Shown here one piece after another: positions 34,189 to 43,872 of a stretch of 64,000 nucleotides of DNA. Under the pieces are notes generated by a model. The model searched no databases. It saw only the letters and a list, made by a program, of their open reading frames with translations, and was not told the DNA's origin. The position numbers and the translations under genes were made by a program. Positions within the stretch are counted from its first letter, which is position 1. The number at the start of each line of letters is the position of its first letter. Source of the stretch: Pseudomonas sp. HAR-UPW-AIA-41 (lineage in GTDB: Bacteria; Pseudomonadota; Gammaproteobacteria; Pseudomonadales; Pseudomonadaceae); contig NZ_NSLB01000005.1 of the NCBI RefSeq assembly GCF_002304225.1, positions 186,001 to 250,000 on the forward strand, read 5' to 3'.

Positions 34189-35241
34189 ATGAAGCAGGCC
34201 ATTACTCCTACCGCCGAGCTGGTGCCGGTCGCCTATGCCGAGGTGCTGCTGGGCCTGGCCGAGGAGCGCGGTATCCGCCGCGAGCAACTGCTGCAGCGGG
34301 CCGGCGTGCGTGCGCAGGTGCTGGGTACGCCCAATGGCCGTCTGTCATTTCTCGATTTCAATCAGTTGGCCTTTGCCGCATTGGCGCTGACCGCCGATGA
34401 GGGGCTGGGACTGGCCATGGGCCAGCGCCTGAATGTGTCGACCCACGGCATCCTCGGCTATGCGGTACTGTCCAGTGCGAGCTTCGGCCAGGCCCTGCAG
34501 TTCGCGCTCAAGTACTACCGTGTGCTGGGGCTGGCCTTCGATCTGGAGCTGCTGGAGGGCGATAGCCATCTGCTGCTGCGGGCCAGTGAGAACCTGCCGC
34601 TGGGACCGCTGTCGCGCTTTGCCGCCGAAGGCCTGTTCGGCAGCCTGCACACCATCGCCGGTTTTCTGCTGGGTGAGCCGCCTGCGGATTTCGCTCTGGG
34701 CTTTGCCTATCCGGCGCCACCCTATGCCGAGCGTTACCGCCAGCAGTTCGGTGTGACCCCGCAGTTCGACCAGCCCCAGCACTGGCTGAGTATTCCCCGG
34801 CATTACCTGATACGGCCCATGGCGCTGGCCAACCCGGCCACGGTGCAGATGTGCGAGCAGCAGTGCGAGGCGCTGCTGGCCACGCTGGACGTGCAGGAAG
34901 GCCTGCTGCCAAGGCTGCGCCGCCTCCTGCTGGCGCGCCCCGGCGAGTTCCCCGATCTGGACAGCGTGGCGCGTGCCCTGCACACCAGTGGGCGCAGCCT
35001 GCGCCGGCACCTGGCCAGTCAGGGCACCAGCTACCAGCAGGTGCTCGACGAGGTGCGCAAACGCCTTGCTCTGCAGTACCTCAGCACCACCCACCTGCCG
35101 CTGCAGGAGATCGCCTGCCTGCTGGGCTTCAACGATGCCTCCAACTTCCGCCGCGCCTTCCGCAAATGGACGGGGCGGCTGCCCAGCGATTATCGTGGCG
35201 ACCTTTGCCCGCCCGATTCGTCTGTGGAGACCGCCCCATGA
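34189..35241 (+). CDS. AraC family transcriptional regulator
   Basis: The 350-residue protein has an N-terminal sensory domain of the arabinose-binding-like type (PF12625 group) and a C-terminal AraC/XylS DNA-binding region with two helix-turn-helix motifs (DSVARALHTSGRSLRRHLASQGTSYQQVLDEVRKRLALQYL and LQEIACLLGFNDASNFRRAFRKWTG). Members of this subgroup respond to amino acids, lipids or aromatics; the ligand here is unknown. It is divergent from the metal-dependent hydrolase and overlaps the MBL hydrolase gene by ATGA. Confidence 0.85.
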   Translation: MKQAITPTAELVPVAYAEVLLGLAEERGIRREQLLQRAGVRAQVLGTPNGRLSFLDFNQLAFAALALTADEGLGLAMGQRLNVSTHGILGYAVLSSASFGQALQFALKYYRVLGLAFDLELLEGDSHLLLRASENLPLGPLSRFAAEGLFGSLHTIAGFLLGEPPADFALGFAYPAPPYAERYRQQFGVTPQFDQPQHWLSIPRHYLIRPMALANPATVQMCEQQCEALLATLDVQEGLLPRLRRLLLARPGEFPDLDSVARALHTSGRSLRRHLASQGTSYQQVLDEVRKRLALQYLSTTHLPLQEIACLLGFNDASNFRRAFRKWTGRLPSDYRGDLCPPDSSVETAP

Positions 35242-35876
35242 GCCAGCCGGCCCTGATCCGTGAAACTTTCCCCGTCGGCCCCCTGCAGTGCAACTGCACC
35301 ATCATCGGCGACCCGGTTACCAAGAAGGCCATCGTGGTCGATCCGGGCGGCGATCATGAACATATCCTCGCGCGCCTCGATGCCCTGGGGCTCAAGGTGG
35401 TCAGCATCATCCACACCCATGCGCACCTGGATCACTTCCTCGCCTCCGGGCAGATGAAGGAGAAGACCGGCGCCAGTCTGCACCTGCACAAGGATGACCA
35501 GTTCCTCTGGGACAATCTGGAAATGCAGTGCCGTCTGTTCGGTGTGCCTTACACGCCGGTGCCCAGCCCTGACCAGTGGCTGGCCGATGACGAGGCGCTG
35601 TCCTGTGGCTGCGGTGTGGCGCTGCATACGCCGGGGCACACGCCGGGCTCCATGAGTTTCTGGTTTCCCCAGGCCAAGCTGCTGATAGCCGGTGACACCC
35701 TGTTCAAACGCGGTATCGGCCGTACCGATCTGTGGGGTGGCGACTATCCGACCATCGAGCGTTCGATTCGCCAGCGTCTCTATAAACTGGACGAGGAAGC
35801 CACCGTGGTGACCGGACATGGTCCGGATACCCTTCTGGGTGACGAGATGCGCGAGAACCCCTTCGTGCGTGCCTGA
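35238..35876 (+). CDS. MBL-fold metallo-hydrolase, glyoxalase II-like
   Basis: The 212-residue protein has the metallo-beta-lactamase signature HTHAHLDH at 59-66, with further metal ligands in LHTPGHTPGS, AGDTLF and VTGHGPDT. The size and motifs fit small glyoxalase II-like thioester hydrolases, which hydrolyse S-lactoylglutathione-like substrates or persulfides; the true substrate is open. The start overlaps the AraC stop (ATGA), so it is translated with the regulator. Confidence 0.87.
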   Translation: MSQPALIRETFPVGPLQCNCTIIGDPVTKKAIVVDPGGDHEHILARLDALGLKVVSIIHTHAHLDHFLASGQMKEKTGASLHLHKDDQFLWDNLEMQCRLFGVPYTPVPSPDQWLADDEALSCGCGVALHTPGHTPGSMSFWFPQAKLLIAGDTLFKRGIGRTDLWGGDYPTIERSIRQRLYKLDEEATVVTGHGPDTLLGDEMRENPFVRA

Positions 35877-35953
35877 TTCACGGAATCTCTGCGTGTTCTT
35901 GTGTTCCAATCTGCAGCCCGTCCGGGCCGTCGTTCATCGCTCAGGAGTTGCTC

Positions 35954-36661
35954 ATGACCCCCCATCGTTTCGCCGCTGCTCTGCTGGCCGTCAGCCTGCT
36001 CAGTGGCTGTGCCTCGCAGAATCCTTATGACCAGTCCGCGCAGGGCGGCACTAACAAGACGGCCGTCTATGGTGGCCTAGGTGCGCTGGCAGGTGCGGCT
36101 GCCGGTGCTCTGATCAATCACGACAACCGTGGCAAGGGTGCGCTGATCGGTGCGGCCGTTGGTGCGGCCGCCGGTGGTGGTTACGGCTACTACGCCGACA
36201 AGCAGGAAGACGAGCTGCGCCGGCAGATGCAGGGCACCGGCGTGCAGGTGCAGCGTCAGGGCGACACCATCCAGTTGATCATGCCCGGCAACATCACCTT
36301 CGCTACTGATTCCGATGCCATTGCCGGCAGCTTCTACGCGCCGCTGAACAACCTGGCCAACTCCTTCCGCCAGTACAACCAGAACAGCATCGAGATCGTC
36401 GGTCACACCGACAACACCGGCAGCCACAGCTACAATATGAACCTGTCGCAGCGCCGCGCGCAGAGTGTGGCCAGCTACCTGATCGCTCAGGGCGTGGATG
36501 GCTCGCGCCTTTCCACCCGTGGTGCCGGTCCGGATCAGCCGATTGCCAGCAACGCCACTCCCGATGGCCGCGCGCAGAACCGCCGGGTGGAAGTCACCCT
36601 GCGTCCGCTGCCGGGTGCCCAGCAGCAGGCGCCGCAGTCCGGTCAGTACCAGCAGTACTGA
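35954..36661 (+). CDS. OmpA-family lipoprotein with glycine-zipper domain
   Basis: The 235-residue protein begins with a lipoprotein signal (LLSGC). A glycine-zipper segment (YGGLGALAGAAAGALINHDNRGKGALIGAAVGAAAGGGYGYY) is followed by a C-terminal OmpA-like peptidoglycan-binding domain (ITFATDSDAI, VGHTDNTGSHSYNMNLSQRRAQSVASYL, GPDQPIASN). It would tether the outer membrane to peptidoglycan. AGGAG lies 6 nt before the ATG. It resembles E. coli YiaD. A terminator follows. Confidence 0.88.
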   Translation: MTPHRFAAALLAVSLLSGCASQNPYDQSAQGGTNKTAVYGGLGALAGAAAGALINHDNRGKGALIGAAVGAAAGGGYGYYADKQEDELRRQMQGTGVQVQRQGDTIQLIMPGNITFATDSDAIAGSFYAPLNNLANSFRQYNQNSIEIVGHTDNTGSHSYNMNLSQRRAQSVASYLIAQGVDGSRLSTRGAGPDQPIASNATPDGRAQNRRVEVTLRPLPGAQQQAPQSGQYQQY

Positions 36662-36671
36662 GTCCGGTCTG

Positions 36672-36706
36672 GCAAGAAAAAGCCCCGCATTGCGGGGCTT
36701 TTTCGT
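36672..36706. terminator. Bidirectional rho-independent terminator
   Basis: GCCCCGC/GCGGGGC around ATT, flanked by AAAAA and TTTTT. It separates the OmpA-family gene from the convergent RND transporter gene. Confidence 0.85.
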
Positions 36707-36716
36707 TCTGAGCAGA

Positions 36717-39700
36717 TCAGTGTGAGCCGATGGGCTCCGGGGCCGGCTCTGCCCGGTGCGGCCTGGCCAGCAGGCTGTACACACAGGGCAGCACGAACAG
36801 CGTGAACAGGGTGCCTACGGTCATGCCGGCGGCGATGACGATGCCGATATCGAAGCGGCTCTCGGCACCGGCGCCGCTGGCGAGGATCAGCGGCACCATG
36901 CCGAAGACCATCGCAGCCGTGGTCATCAGCACTGGCCGCAGGCGGATCGATGCGGCTTCTTCCACCGCCTCGCGCACCGACAGCCCCTTCTCACGCTGCA
37001 GCTGGTTGGCAAACTCGACGATCAGAATGCCGTGCTTGCTGATCAGTCCGATCAGCGTCACCAGACCGACCTGGGTGTAGATGTTCAGCGTCGATACACC
37101 GAGGAAGATCGGCAGCAGCGCACCACAGATCGACAGCGGCACGGTGACCAGAATCACCAGCGGATCGCGGAAGCTTTCGAACTGCGCCGCCAGCACCAGG
37201 AAGATGATGGCCAGTGCCAGACCGAAGGTCAGCAGCAGGGCATTGCCTTCCTGAACGTACTGCCGCGAAGCCCCCGCGTAATCGAAGGCATAGCCGCGTG
37301 GCGCCTGGGCCTTTGCGATGGCTTCTACCGTTGTCACGGCATCGCCCATGCTGACGATGGGGAAGCCTTCGATGATCGCCGAATTGAGCTGCTGGAACTG
37401 TTTCAGGCGGGTCGGTCGTGCACGGTCGCTGATGGTGATCAGGGTCGCCAGCGGCACCATTTCCCCGCGCTCGTTCTTCACGTGGTACTTGTTCAGCCAG
37501 CGCGGATTGTCGCGGTAGGCGCGCTCGACCTGGGCAATCACCTTGTAGCTGCGGCCGTCGATGGTGAAACGGTTGATTTCGCCCTCGCCGAGCAGAATGG
37601 CCAGGGTGCTGCCCAGGTCCTGCATCGAGACGCCCATCTGCGCGGCCTTCTCGCGGTCGATCTCGACCACCACTTCCGGTTTGTCGAAGGCCAGGTCGAC
37701 GTTGAGGAAGGCAAACTTGCCGGATGCCATGGCTTCCTGCTTGACCCGCTCGGCCACCTGCAGCAGCGATTCATAGTCGTTGGGCGTGTTGATCACGAAC
37801 TGGAACGGCAGGCCTTCACCGGTGCCCGGCAGCGCCGGCAGGTTGAAACCGAAGATCTGCAGACCGGGGATCTGGTTGAGTTTGCCTTGCACTTCCTGCA
37901 GCAGCTCCATCTGCGTCCGCTCACGCTCATCCCAGGGCTTGAGCAGGAAGCCGCCAATGCCGGCCTGCACGCCGTCGAAGCCGTTGATCTGGAACGACGA
38001 GTAGTACTCGGGGAAGCTGCGGAAGATTTCCTCGAAGGCCTTGGTGTAGGCGTTCAGGTAGTCGAGGTTGCTGGTCTGCGGCGCATTGGAAATCAGGAAC
38101 ACGATACCCTGGTCTTCCTCCGGCGCCAGTTCGCTCTTGCTGAACTTGAGCAGGGCCGGGATCAGCGCCATGACGATCAGGGCGAACACCACCACCACCG
38201 GACGGGTGTTGAGGGTGCCGTGCAGGGCAGCCTGGTAGCGGCGCTTGAGCCGGTCGAAAATCTGGTCGAGGCGATGGGCCAGGCCGCTGGGGTTCTCCTC
38301 ATGGCGCAGCAGCTTGGCGCACATCATCGGCGACAGGGTCAGGGCGACGATGCCGGAGATGATCACCGCGCCGGCCAGGGTCAGGGCAAACTCCTTGAAC
38401 AGTGCGCCGGTTAGGCCCTCAAGGAAGCCGATGGGGGCGTAGACCGCTGCCAGGGTGATGGTCATCGAAACCACCGGAATGGCAATTTCCCGTGCGCCTT
38501 CGATGGCGGCCTGGAACGGTGTCTTACCTTCCTCGATATGGCGGTGGATGTTTTCCACCACGACGATGGCATCGTCCACCACCAGGCCAATGGCAAGCAC
38601 CATGGCCAGCAGCGTCAGCAGGTTGATCGAGTAACCCATCAACTGCATGAAGAACAGCACGCCGATCATCGACAGCGGGATGGTGATCACCGGGATCAGC
38701 ACCGAGCGGAACGCGCCGAGGAACAGGAAGACCACCACGATGACGATCAGCACCGCCTCAGCGAGCGTCTTCACCACCTCGTCGATGGAGGCCTGGATAA
38801 AGCGGGTGGCGTCGTAGGCGATGGAGACTTTCAGGTTCGGGGGCAGCTGCGCCTCGATCTCCGGCAATGCGGCGCGTACATGCTTGATCACGTCCAGCGG
38901 GTTGGCGCTGGGGGTGCCCTTGATGGCGATGTACACCGAGGGAATGCCGCTGAAGGAGCTGATCGAATCGTAGTTTTCCGCGCCCATTTCGACGCGGGCG
39001 ATGTCCCGCACCAGCACGCGGCGGTCGCCCTCGGTCTTCACCGGAATGGCGCCGAAGGCCTCCGGTGATTTCAGGTCGGTGCTGGCGTTGATGCTGGTGA
39101 CCACGTACTGGCCCTTCACTTCGCCGGCGGCGGCGAGGAAGTTGTAGCGCTGCACGGCGCTGTGCAGTTCTGCAGCGGTAATGCCGTAAGCGGCCATCTT
39201 CACCGGGTCGAGCCACAGGCGCATGGCGAACACCTGATTGCCGAGGATCTGCGCCTCGGCAAGCCCCGGCAGGGTGGCCAGCTTGGGCTGGATGACCCGC
39301 GAGAGGTAGTCGGTGATCTGCGGGTTGGACAGCTCGTCGCTGTAGAAGCTGACGTACATCAGCGCCGTGGAGTCGGCCGCCTCCTTGGACAGTACCGGGT
39401 CTTCGGCGTCCTGCGGCAGCTGGTTCTTCACCTCGTTGGCCTTGGCCAGCAGCTCGGTGAACAGGCGGTTGGTGTCCGTGCCGATGCGCGCGTAGATGGA
39501 AATGACCGAGGCGTTCTGCTGGCTGACCGAAGTCATGTAGTCGATGCCTTCGGCGCTGGCCAGGCTCTGCTGCAGCGGCTGGGTGATGTAGCCCTGGATG
39601 GTCTCGGCGTTGGCCCCGGGGTAGGCGGTGGTCACCGTGATCAGGGCGTTTTCCATCTGCGGGTACTGGCGGATGGTCAGTTTGCTGAACGCCTGCATGC

Positions 39701-39773
39701 CGAGCAGGATGATCAGCAGGCTGACCACGCTGGCCAGCACCGGGCGGCGGATAAAGGGATCGGTAAAAGCCAT
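36717..39773 (-). CDS. mexW: RND efflux transporter, MexW-like
   Basis: This 1018-residue inner-membrane pump has the HAE1-RND architecture: TM1 near residues 10-30, a periplasmic porter loop, a TM2-6 cluster with AIGLVVDDAIVVVENIHRHIEEG (the proton-relay aspartates), a second periplasmic loop and TM7-12 with the lysine-containing GLISKHGILIVEFANQ. It exports toxic compounds by proton antiport with the adaptor encoded upstream and an outer-membrane channel encoded elsewhere. The size and the neighbouring icmP cluster match the P. aeruginosa MexVW locus as I recall it; another HAE1 pump is possible. No outer-membrane factor is adjacent. Confidence 0.85.
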   Translation of the reverse strand: MAFTDPFIRRPVLASVVSLLIILLGMQAFSKLTIRQYPQMENALITVTTAYPGANAETIQGYITQPLQQSLASAEGIDYMTSVSQQNASVISIYARIGTDTNRLFTELLAKANEVKNQLPQDAEDPVLSKEAADSTALMYVSFYSDELSNPQITDYLSRVIQPKLATLPGLAEAQILGNQVFAMRLWLDPVKMAAYGITAAELHSAVQRYNFLAAAGEVKGQYVVTSINASTDLKSPEAFGAIPVKTEGDRRVLVRDIARVEMGAENYDSISSFSGIPSVYIAIKGTPSANPLDVIKHVRAALPEIEAQLPPNLKVSIAYDATRFIQASIDEVVKTLAEAVLIVIVVVFLFLGAFRSVLIPVITIPLSMIGVLFFMQLMGYSINLLTLLAMVLAIGLVVDDAIVVVENIHRHIEEGKTPFQAAIEGAREIAIPVVSMTITLAAVYAPIGFLEGLTGALFKEFALTLAGAVIISGIVALTLSPMMCAKLLRHEENPSGLAHRLDQIFDRLKRRYQAALHGTLNTRPVVVVFALIVMALIPALLKFSKSELAPEEDQGIVFLISNAPQTSNLDYLNAYTKAFEEIFRSFPEYYSSFQINGFDGVQAGIGGFLLKPWDERERTQMELLQEVQGKLNQIPGLQIFGFNLPALPGTGEGLPFQFVINTPNDYESLLQVAERVKQEAMASGKFAFLNVDLAFDKPEVVVEIDREKAAQMGVSMQDLGSTLAILLGEGEINRFTIDGRSYKVIAQVERAYRDNPRWLNKYHVKNERGEMVPLATLITISDRARPTRLKQFQQLNSAIIEGFPIVSMGDAVTTVEAIAKAQAPRGYAFDYAGASRQYVQEGNALLLTFGLALAIIFLVLAAQFESFRDPLVILVTVPLSICGALLPIFLGVSTLNIYTQVGLVTLIGLISKHGILIVEFANQLQREKGLSVREAVEEAASIRLRPVLMTTAAMVFGMVPLILASGAGAESRFDIGIVIAAGMTVGTLFTLFVLPCVYSLLARPHRAEPAPEPIGSH

Positions 39774-39793
39774 GCTGGGGTCCTTGGCACCGC

Positions 39794-40942
39794 TTATTGG
39801 GCGACGCTGGCGTCCTGATTCAGGGTGAGGGCCGTGTCGGCGACGATCGCCACATGGGCGCCGTTATCCAGCTTGAGCTGGCCGGAGGTGACCACCTGCT
39901 CGCCGGCTTTGAGGCCGCTCTCGATGACCACCCGGCCGGCACGACGCTCGCCAGTCTTGACGAAGCGGCGCTCGACCACCAGATAGGGCTGGCCCTTGTC
40001 ATCCAGCTGCGGCTTGCCGTCGTCACCCTGTTTGGGCACCACCACGTAGACGGAATTGCCATACAGGGTGAAGGTGATCGCGGTTTCCGCCACGGTCAGG
40101 GCTTCTGCCTGGCCCGGCAGCAGCACGGAAAGGTTGGCAAACATCCCCGGCAGCAGCTTGCCCTGCGGGTTGGGCAACTGGGCGCGGACCTGCAGGTTGC
40201 GTGTGCTGTCCTCGACCTTGGGGTTGAGGGCCACGATTTTGGCCATGAACTGTTCGCCCGGGTAGGCGGCCACACTGACCTCGACCTCCTGACCGACGGC
40301 CAGCTTGGGTGCGGCCTGCTCGGGCAGGTAGAAGTCGATGAACAGCTGCGACAGGTCCTGGAGGGTGGCTATCACGGTGCTGGTGCTGACGAAGTCGCCG
40401 ACATCTACCTGACGGATGCCGATGGTGCCGCTGAACGGCGCATGCAGGCGCTTCTTGTCCAGACTGGCCTGCAGCTGGGAGACACTGGCCTCGGCCTTGA
40501 GCAGTTCGGCATTGAGGCGGTCGAACTCACTCTTGGAGATGGCCTGCTTGGCGGCCAGGTTCTTGCCGCGCTCGAACTCGACCCGCGCCAGGCTGCGAAC
40601 CGCAATGGCGGTGTCCAGAATGGCGCGCTCGACGGCGCTGTCCAGTTGCAGCAGCGGCTGCCCGGCGCGGACCTGCTCGCCGGACTGGAACAGCAGTTCG
40701 CGCACGGTGCCATCGACCTCGGTGCTCAGGTCCACACCCTGGAAGGCTTTGAGCGTGCCGATAGCCGGCAGGCGGGCCTGCCACGGGCGCAGCTCGGCCG
40801 GAGCCGCCGACACATTGATGGCCGGTTGCGGTGCGGAGAACGTCTGCACCTGCTGGTAGATGGAGAAGCCTTTGTAGGCAGCGAGAGCGAGAACCACCAG
40901 CAGGGTGATCCCCAGCATGATGAACATGCGACGGCGCAACAT
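39794..40942 (-). CDS. mexV: RND efflux periplasmic adaptor, MexV-like
   Basis: The 382-residue protein has an N-terminal membrane anchor (MFIMLGITLLVVLALAAYKGF), a barrel-sandwich (lipoyl) region, GTVRELLFQSGEQVRAGQPLLQLD, a coiled-coil hairpin (FERGKNLAAKQAISKSEFDRLNAELLKAEA) and a second half-motif APFSGTIGIRQVDVGDFV. It would link the transporter to an outer-membrane channel. It ends 20 nt before the transporter gene. ATG chosen with AAGGA about 9 nt upstream; upstream in-frame starts lack this. Synteny suggests MexV. Confidence 0.83.
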   Translation of the reverse strand: MLRRRMFIMLGITLLVVLALAAYKGFSIYQQVQTFSAPQPAINVSAAPAELRPWQARLPAIGTLKAFQGVDLSTEVDGTVRELLFQSGEQVRAGQPLLQLDSAVERAILDTAIAVRSLARVEFERGKNLAAKQAISKSEFDRLNAELLKAEASVSQLQASLDKKRLHAPFSGTIGIRQVDVGDFVSTSTVIATLQDLSQLFIDFYLPEQAAPKLAVGQEVEVSVAAYPGEQFMAKIVALNPKVEDSTRNLQVRAQLPNPQGKLLPGMFANLSVLLPGQAEALTVAETAITFTLYGNSVYVVVPKQGDDGKPQLDDKGQPYLVVERRFVKTGERRAGRVVIESGLKAGEQVVTSGQLKLDNGAHVAIVADTALTLNQDASVAQ

Positions 40943-41041
40943 GATCCGAATCCTTGGCAGGCAAAGGGAGGTGATTTGAAGCGGATCGGAAACGTTATGC
41001 CGACTTGTCGGGTAAGTCAAAAATCAGGGTTTTCAAGACAT

Positions 41042-41071
41042 GTCCACAGGCGCCTTATGACGCCTGTGGAC
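41042..41071 (-). terminator. Hairpin after chemoreceptor gene
   Basis: A perfect 11-bp stem (GTCCACAGGCG / CGCCTGTGGAC) with an 8-nt loop follows the leftward chemoreceptor gene. There is no T-tail, so it is a probable rather than certain terminator. It also lies in the upstream region of the RND operon. Confidence 0.5.
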
Positions 41072-41077
41072 TCACCA

Positions 41078-42697
41078 TCAGGCCTGCAGGCGGGCGCTGA
41101 CCAACCCCAGTTGTTGCGACAGTTCCCCCAGTGCCTGACTGGCGGCATGAGTACGCTGCACATTGTCCTGGTTGCCGTGGGCAATGGCCGTGATCTCGGT
41201 GAGATTCTGCGAGATGTCTTCGGCCACGGAGGTCTGTTCTTCGGCGGCGGTAGCAATCTGCCGGTTCATATCGCGAATGGACTCAACGGCATCGGTAATC
41301 CGTTGCAGCATGGCCCCGGCTTCTGTCACTTGGGTCACGCCATCCTCGCTGCGCTGCTGCCCGCCCTCAATAGCGCGTACGGCGTTGAGGGCACCGTTCT
41401 GTACCGTGTCGATGATCTGGTGGATCTCGGCGGTCGATTCGGCGGTGCGGCGGGCCAGGGTGCGCACTTCGTCGGCCACCACGGCAAAACCACGCCCCGC
41501 GTCACCGGCCCGGGCCGCCTCGATGGCGGCGTTGAGGGCCAGAAGGTTGGTCTGCTCGGCGATACCGCGGATGACTTCCAGCACTTTTCCAATGCGACCG
41601 CTGTCTTCTTCCAGGCGGCGGATGACTTCTGTGGTGTTGCTGATCTCGCTGCGAATGGCGGTGATGGTTTCGATGGTGGCCTGCATGACCCTGCCACCCT
41701 GGCGTGCCGAGGCGTCTGCGGCATCAGCGGCGTGAGCGGCGTCGGCCGCATGCCGGGCCACTTCCTGAGCCGTGGCGGACATCTCCTGCATGGCGGTGGC
41801 CACCTGATCGGTACGGTCGAACTGTTCGCTGACGCCCTGGGTCATCAGGGTGGCGATGTTGTTCAGGTTACCGCTGGCGCTGTCCAGCTCACTCGTACCG
41901 TGATGCAGCTGCCGGCTGGCATCGGCAAGGAAGTCGCGCAGCAGGTTCGCCGAATCGGTCAGGCGGCCAATTTCATCCCGCCGTTGGTTATCCAGGCGCT
42001 GACCAATTCGGCCGTGGCTGAGCTGCTCCAGACGCTCAGTGAGTCGACTGATCGGCAGTAGCAAGCGGCTGTTGATTAATGCCAGTGCGCTGATGGCAAT
42101 GATTACGGCAGTGAGGATCAGAATGCCAATACCCAGGCTAACGGTGCTGGATGCGCTGTCTGCCAGCTCCTGGCTCTCGGCGTCGGCACTCTTGTGCAGT
42201 TGCTCGACCAGCGCCAGCATCTGATCGCTGGTGGCGCGGTCGATGCCTTTGACGGCAGCATCGCCGGCCTTGCTGTCGCCGCCTGCGCTGACAACGGCTT
42301 CGCGCCCTTTGCGGTAGTCCTGCCCCATACGAGCATGTTCACGCTTGAGGCTTTCAACCTGCTGACGCAGCTGGGATTCCAGTGCCGGCAGTTTGAGGAG
42401 CTCATCCAGGGATTGCTGTACTTTGCTCTCCTGATTGATAAAGCCGCTCCAGTGCTTGTCCAGCGCGGCGGCATCCGCGCCGCGAAGCAGCACGTTTTTC
42501 CACTCCTGGACCTGCGTCTTGAACTCCACGTTGGCCTTGTCGACTAAACCGGCGGCTTTGATCTCGTGGGACATCAAGTGCTGGTAGGACTGGACATTGC
42601 TGGAGAGAAACTGAAAGCAGCTCAGGGCTATGAGCAGCAGCAGCAACAGACTGCCGCCGAGCAGAACCAGAGATTGAGTACGCAGGGACGTGTTCAT
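41078..42697 (-). CDS. Methyl-accepting chemotaxis protein
   Basis: The 539-residue chemoreceptor has TM1 near 12-34, a periplasmic helical domain of about 160 residues with a CHASE3/4HB-like pattern (heptad-rich, [22 protein letters not shown]), TM2 near 190-212, a HAMP domain ([27 protein letters not shown]) and a signalling domain with [39 protein letters not shown]. The ligand is unknown. It lies between the RND pump and the iron cluster on the same strand but separated by hairpins, so it may be an insertion relative to the mexVW/icmP order. Confidence 0.87.
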   Translation of the reverse strand: MNTSLRTQSLVLLGGSLLLLLLIALSCFQFLSSNVQSYQHLMSHEIKAAGLVDKANVEFKTQVQEWKNVLLRGADAAALDKHWSGFINQESKVQQSLDELLKLPALESQLRQQVESLKREHARMGQDYRKGREAVVSAGGDSKAGDAAVKGIDRATSDQMLALVEQLHKSADAESQELADSASSTVSLGIGILILTAVIIAISALALINSRLLLPISRLTERLEQLSHGRIGQRLDNQRRDEIGRLTDSANLLRDFLADASRQLHHGTSELDSASGNLNNIATLMTQGVSEQFDRTDQVATAMQEMSATAQEVARHAADAAHAADAADASARQGGRVMQATIETITAIRSEISNTTEVIRRLEEDSGRIGKVLEVIRGIAEQTNLLALNAAIEAARAGDAGRGFAVVADEVRTLARRTAESTAEIHQIIDTVQNGALNAVRAIEGGQQRSEDGVTQVTEAGAMLQRITDAVESIRDMNRQIATAAEEQTSVAEDISQNLTEITAIAHGNQDNVQRTHAASQALGELSQQLGLVSARLQA

Positions 42698-42776
42698 CGA
42701 ACAGCTCTCACTCAAATGACAGGGTCGTAGCAGTATAGGTCGGCTACGGCATCTGTAACTTGAGGCGTGAAGCGGT

Positions 42777-43871
42777 TCAGCCCATGCGCAAGTGGTTGTC
42801 CCAGAGTGCGGCAGGTAGCTGCAGGGGCGTGCTTTCGATGAATTCTTTATGACAGTCGATCAGTCGGCAGCGGGCCTGCCCTGAGGTGGCGACAAAACCC
42901 TGCGACACCGCGGCGACGCCCGCACAATCCGGCAGCGGCAGTTCCAGGCGCAGTTCGGCGCTGTCCAGGTCCCAGATCAGCAGGCGGTTGCCGCGTGGCG
43001 CGCTGGCGGCCAGCAGGCGCAGTTCGCTGTGGATGGCGACGCTGGCGGTGTACTGGCTCATCGCCTGCCACTGCTGCTGAGCCATGGGGAAGGGCTGCAG
43101 AGCCTGCCCGGGCCGTTTGATGGCGAGCAGGTCGCTGCGCTCACCGAGTTCACCTTCGTATTGCTGCGAGCTGACCACGGTGCCGTCGCTGGCCACGGCC
43201 AGATGGCGGATGCTGTTGAGCGGCTGGGACAGGCGGTCACGGCTGAGCAGCCGGCCCTGGCGGTCGAGCAGGACCAGGCTGGAGTCCATGGCATCGAGGT
43301 TCATTGCCTCGCGGCTGTCTGCCTCGGTGCGGATACCGCCGTTGGCTACCACCAGGGTTTCGCCATCTGGCATCCAGAGCAACTGGTGCGGGCCGATACC
43401 GTGGGTCGAGAGCTCATGGCTGCGCGCAAGGCGCCCCTGACTGACGCGGTAGACCCCGAGCACGCCGCGGCCCGGATCACGGGTGTCGTTTTCGGTGCTG
43501 TACAGCCAGTCGCCCGAGTGATGGAACACGGCGTGGCCATAGAAGTGCCGGTCAGCCGGCGAGTCCAGGGTCTGCATCAGGCTGCCGTCACGGGTGTCGA
43601 TCAGGTAGCTCTGGGTGCCCGGGCGCCGGGCGACGAACAGGGCCAGTGAGAGGTAGGGGTGGGGCACTACATCATGGCAGCGCTGCGCCACTTCGGTGGC
43701 AAAGCGCCGGTTGCCATTCAGGTCATAACCCACCGCATAGTGCCGACCCTGGCTGTCATTGCGCGCCGACAGCAGTAGCGGCTGACCGTCACGACGGCCC
43801 AGCTGCCAGCCAGTCAGCAGGGCGCCGCCGAGCAGGCCGGCGCCGAGGCCGAGGAAGGTGCGGCGCTGCAT
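42777..43871 (-). CDS. DUF1513 exported protein of imelysin iron cluster
   Basis: The 364-residue protein starts [22 protein letters not shown], a twin-arginine-type signal with RRTFLG. The rest is a beta-propeller-like DUF1513 protein with repeated blades ([60 protein letters not shown]). It is probably periplasmic, with unknown ligand. It begins 1 nt after the imelysin-like gene ends and closes the operon of di-heme protein, imelysin and DUF1513. This set is associated with iron acquisition in Pseudomonas. Confidence 0.85.
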   Translation of the reverse strand: MQRRTFLGLGAGLLGGALLTGWQLGRRDGQPLLLSARNDSQGRHYAVGYDLNGNRRFATEVAQRCHDVVPHPYLSLALFVARRPGTQSYLIDTRDGSLMQTLDSPADRHFYGHAVFHHSGDWLYSTENDTRDPGRGVLGVYRVSQGRLARSHELSTHGIGPHQLLWMPDGETLVVANGGIRTEADSREAMNLDAMDSSLVLLDRQGRLLSRDRLSQPLNSIRHLAVASDGTVVSSQQYEGELGERSDLLAIKRPGQALQPFPMAQQQWQAMSQYTASVAIHSELRLLAASAPRGNRLLIWDLDSAELRLELPLPDCAGVAAVSQGFVATSGQARCRLIDCHKEFIESTPLQLPAALWDNHLRMG

Positions 43872-43872
43872 A

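Noticed and set aside
39797..42061. A 754-codon rightward open frame opposite mexV and the chemoreceptor gene
   Set aside because: It is the antisense of two well-supported genes, rich in His/Gln/Gly as expected of a GC-rich shadow, and has no recognisable domain.
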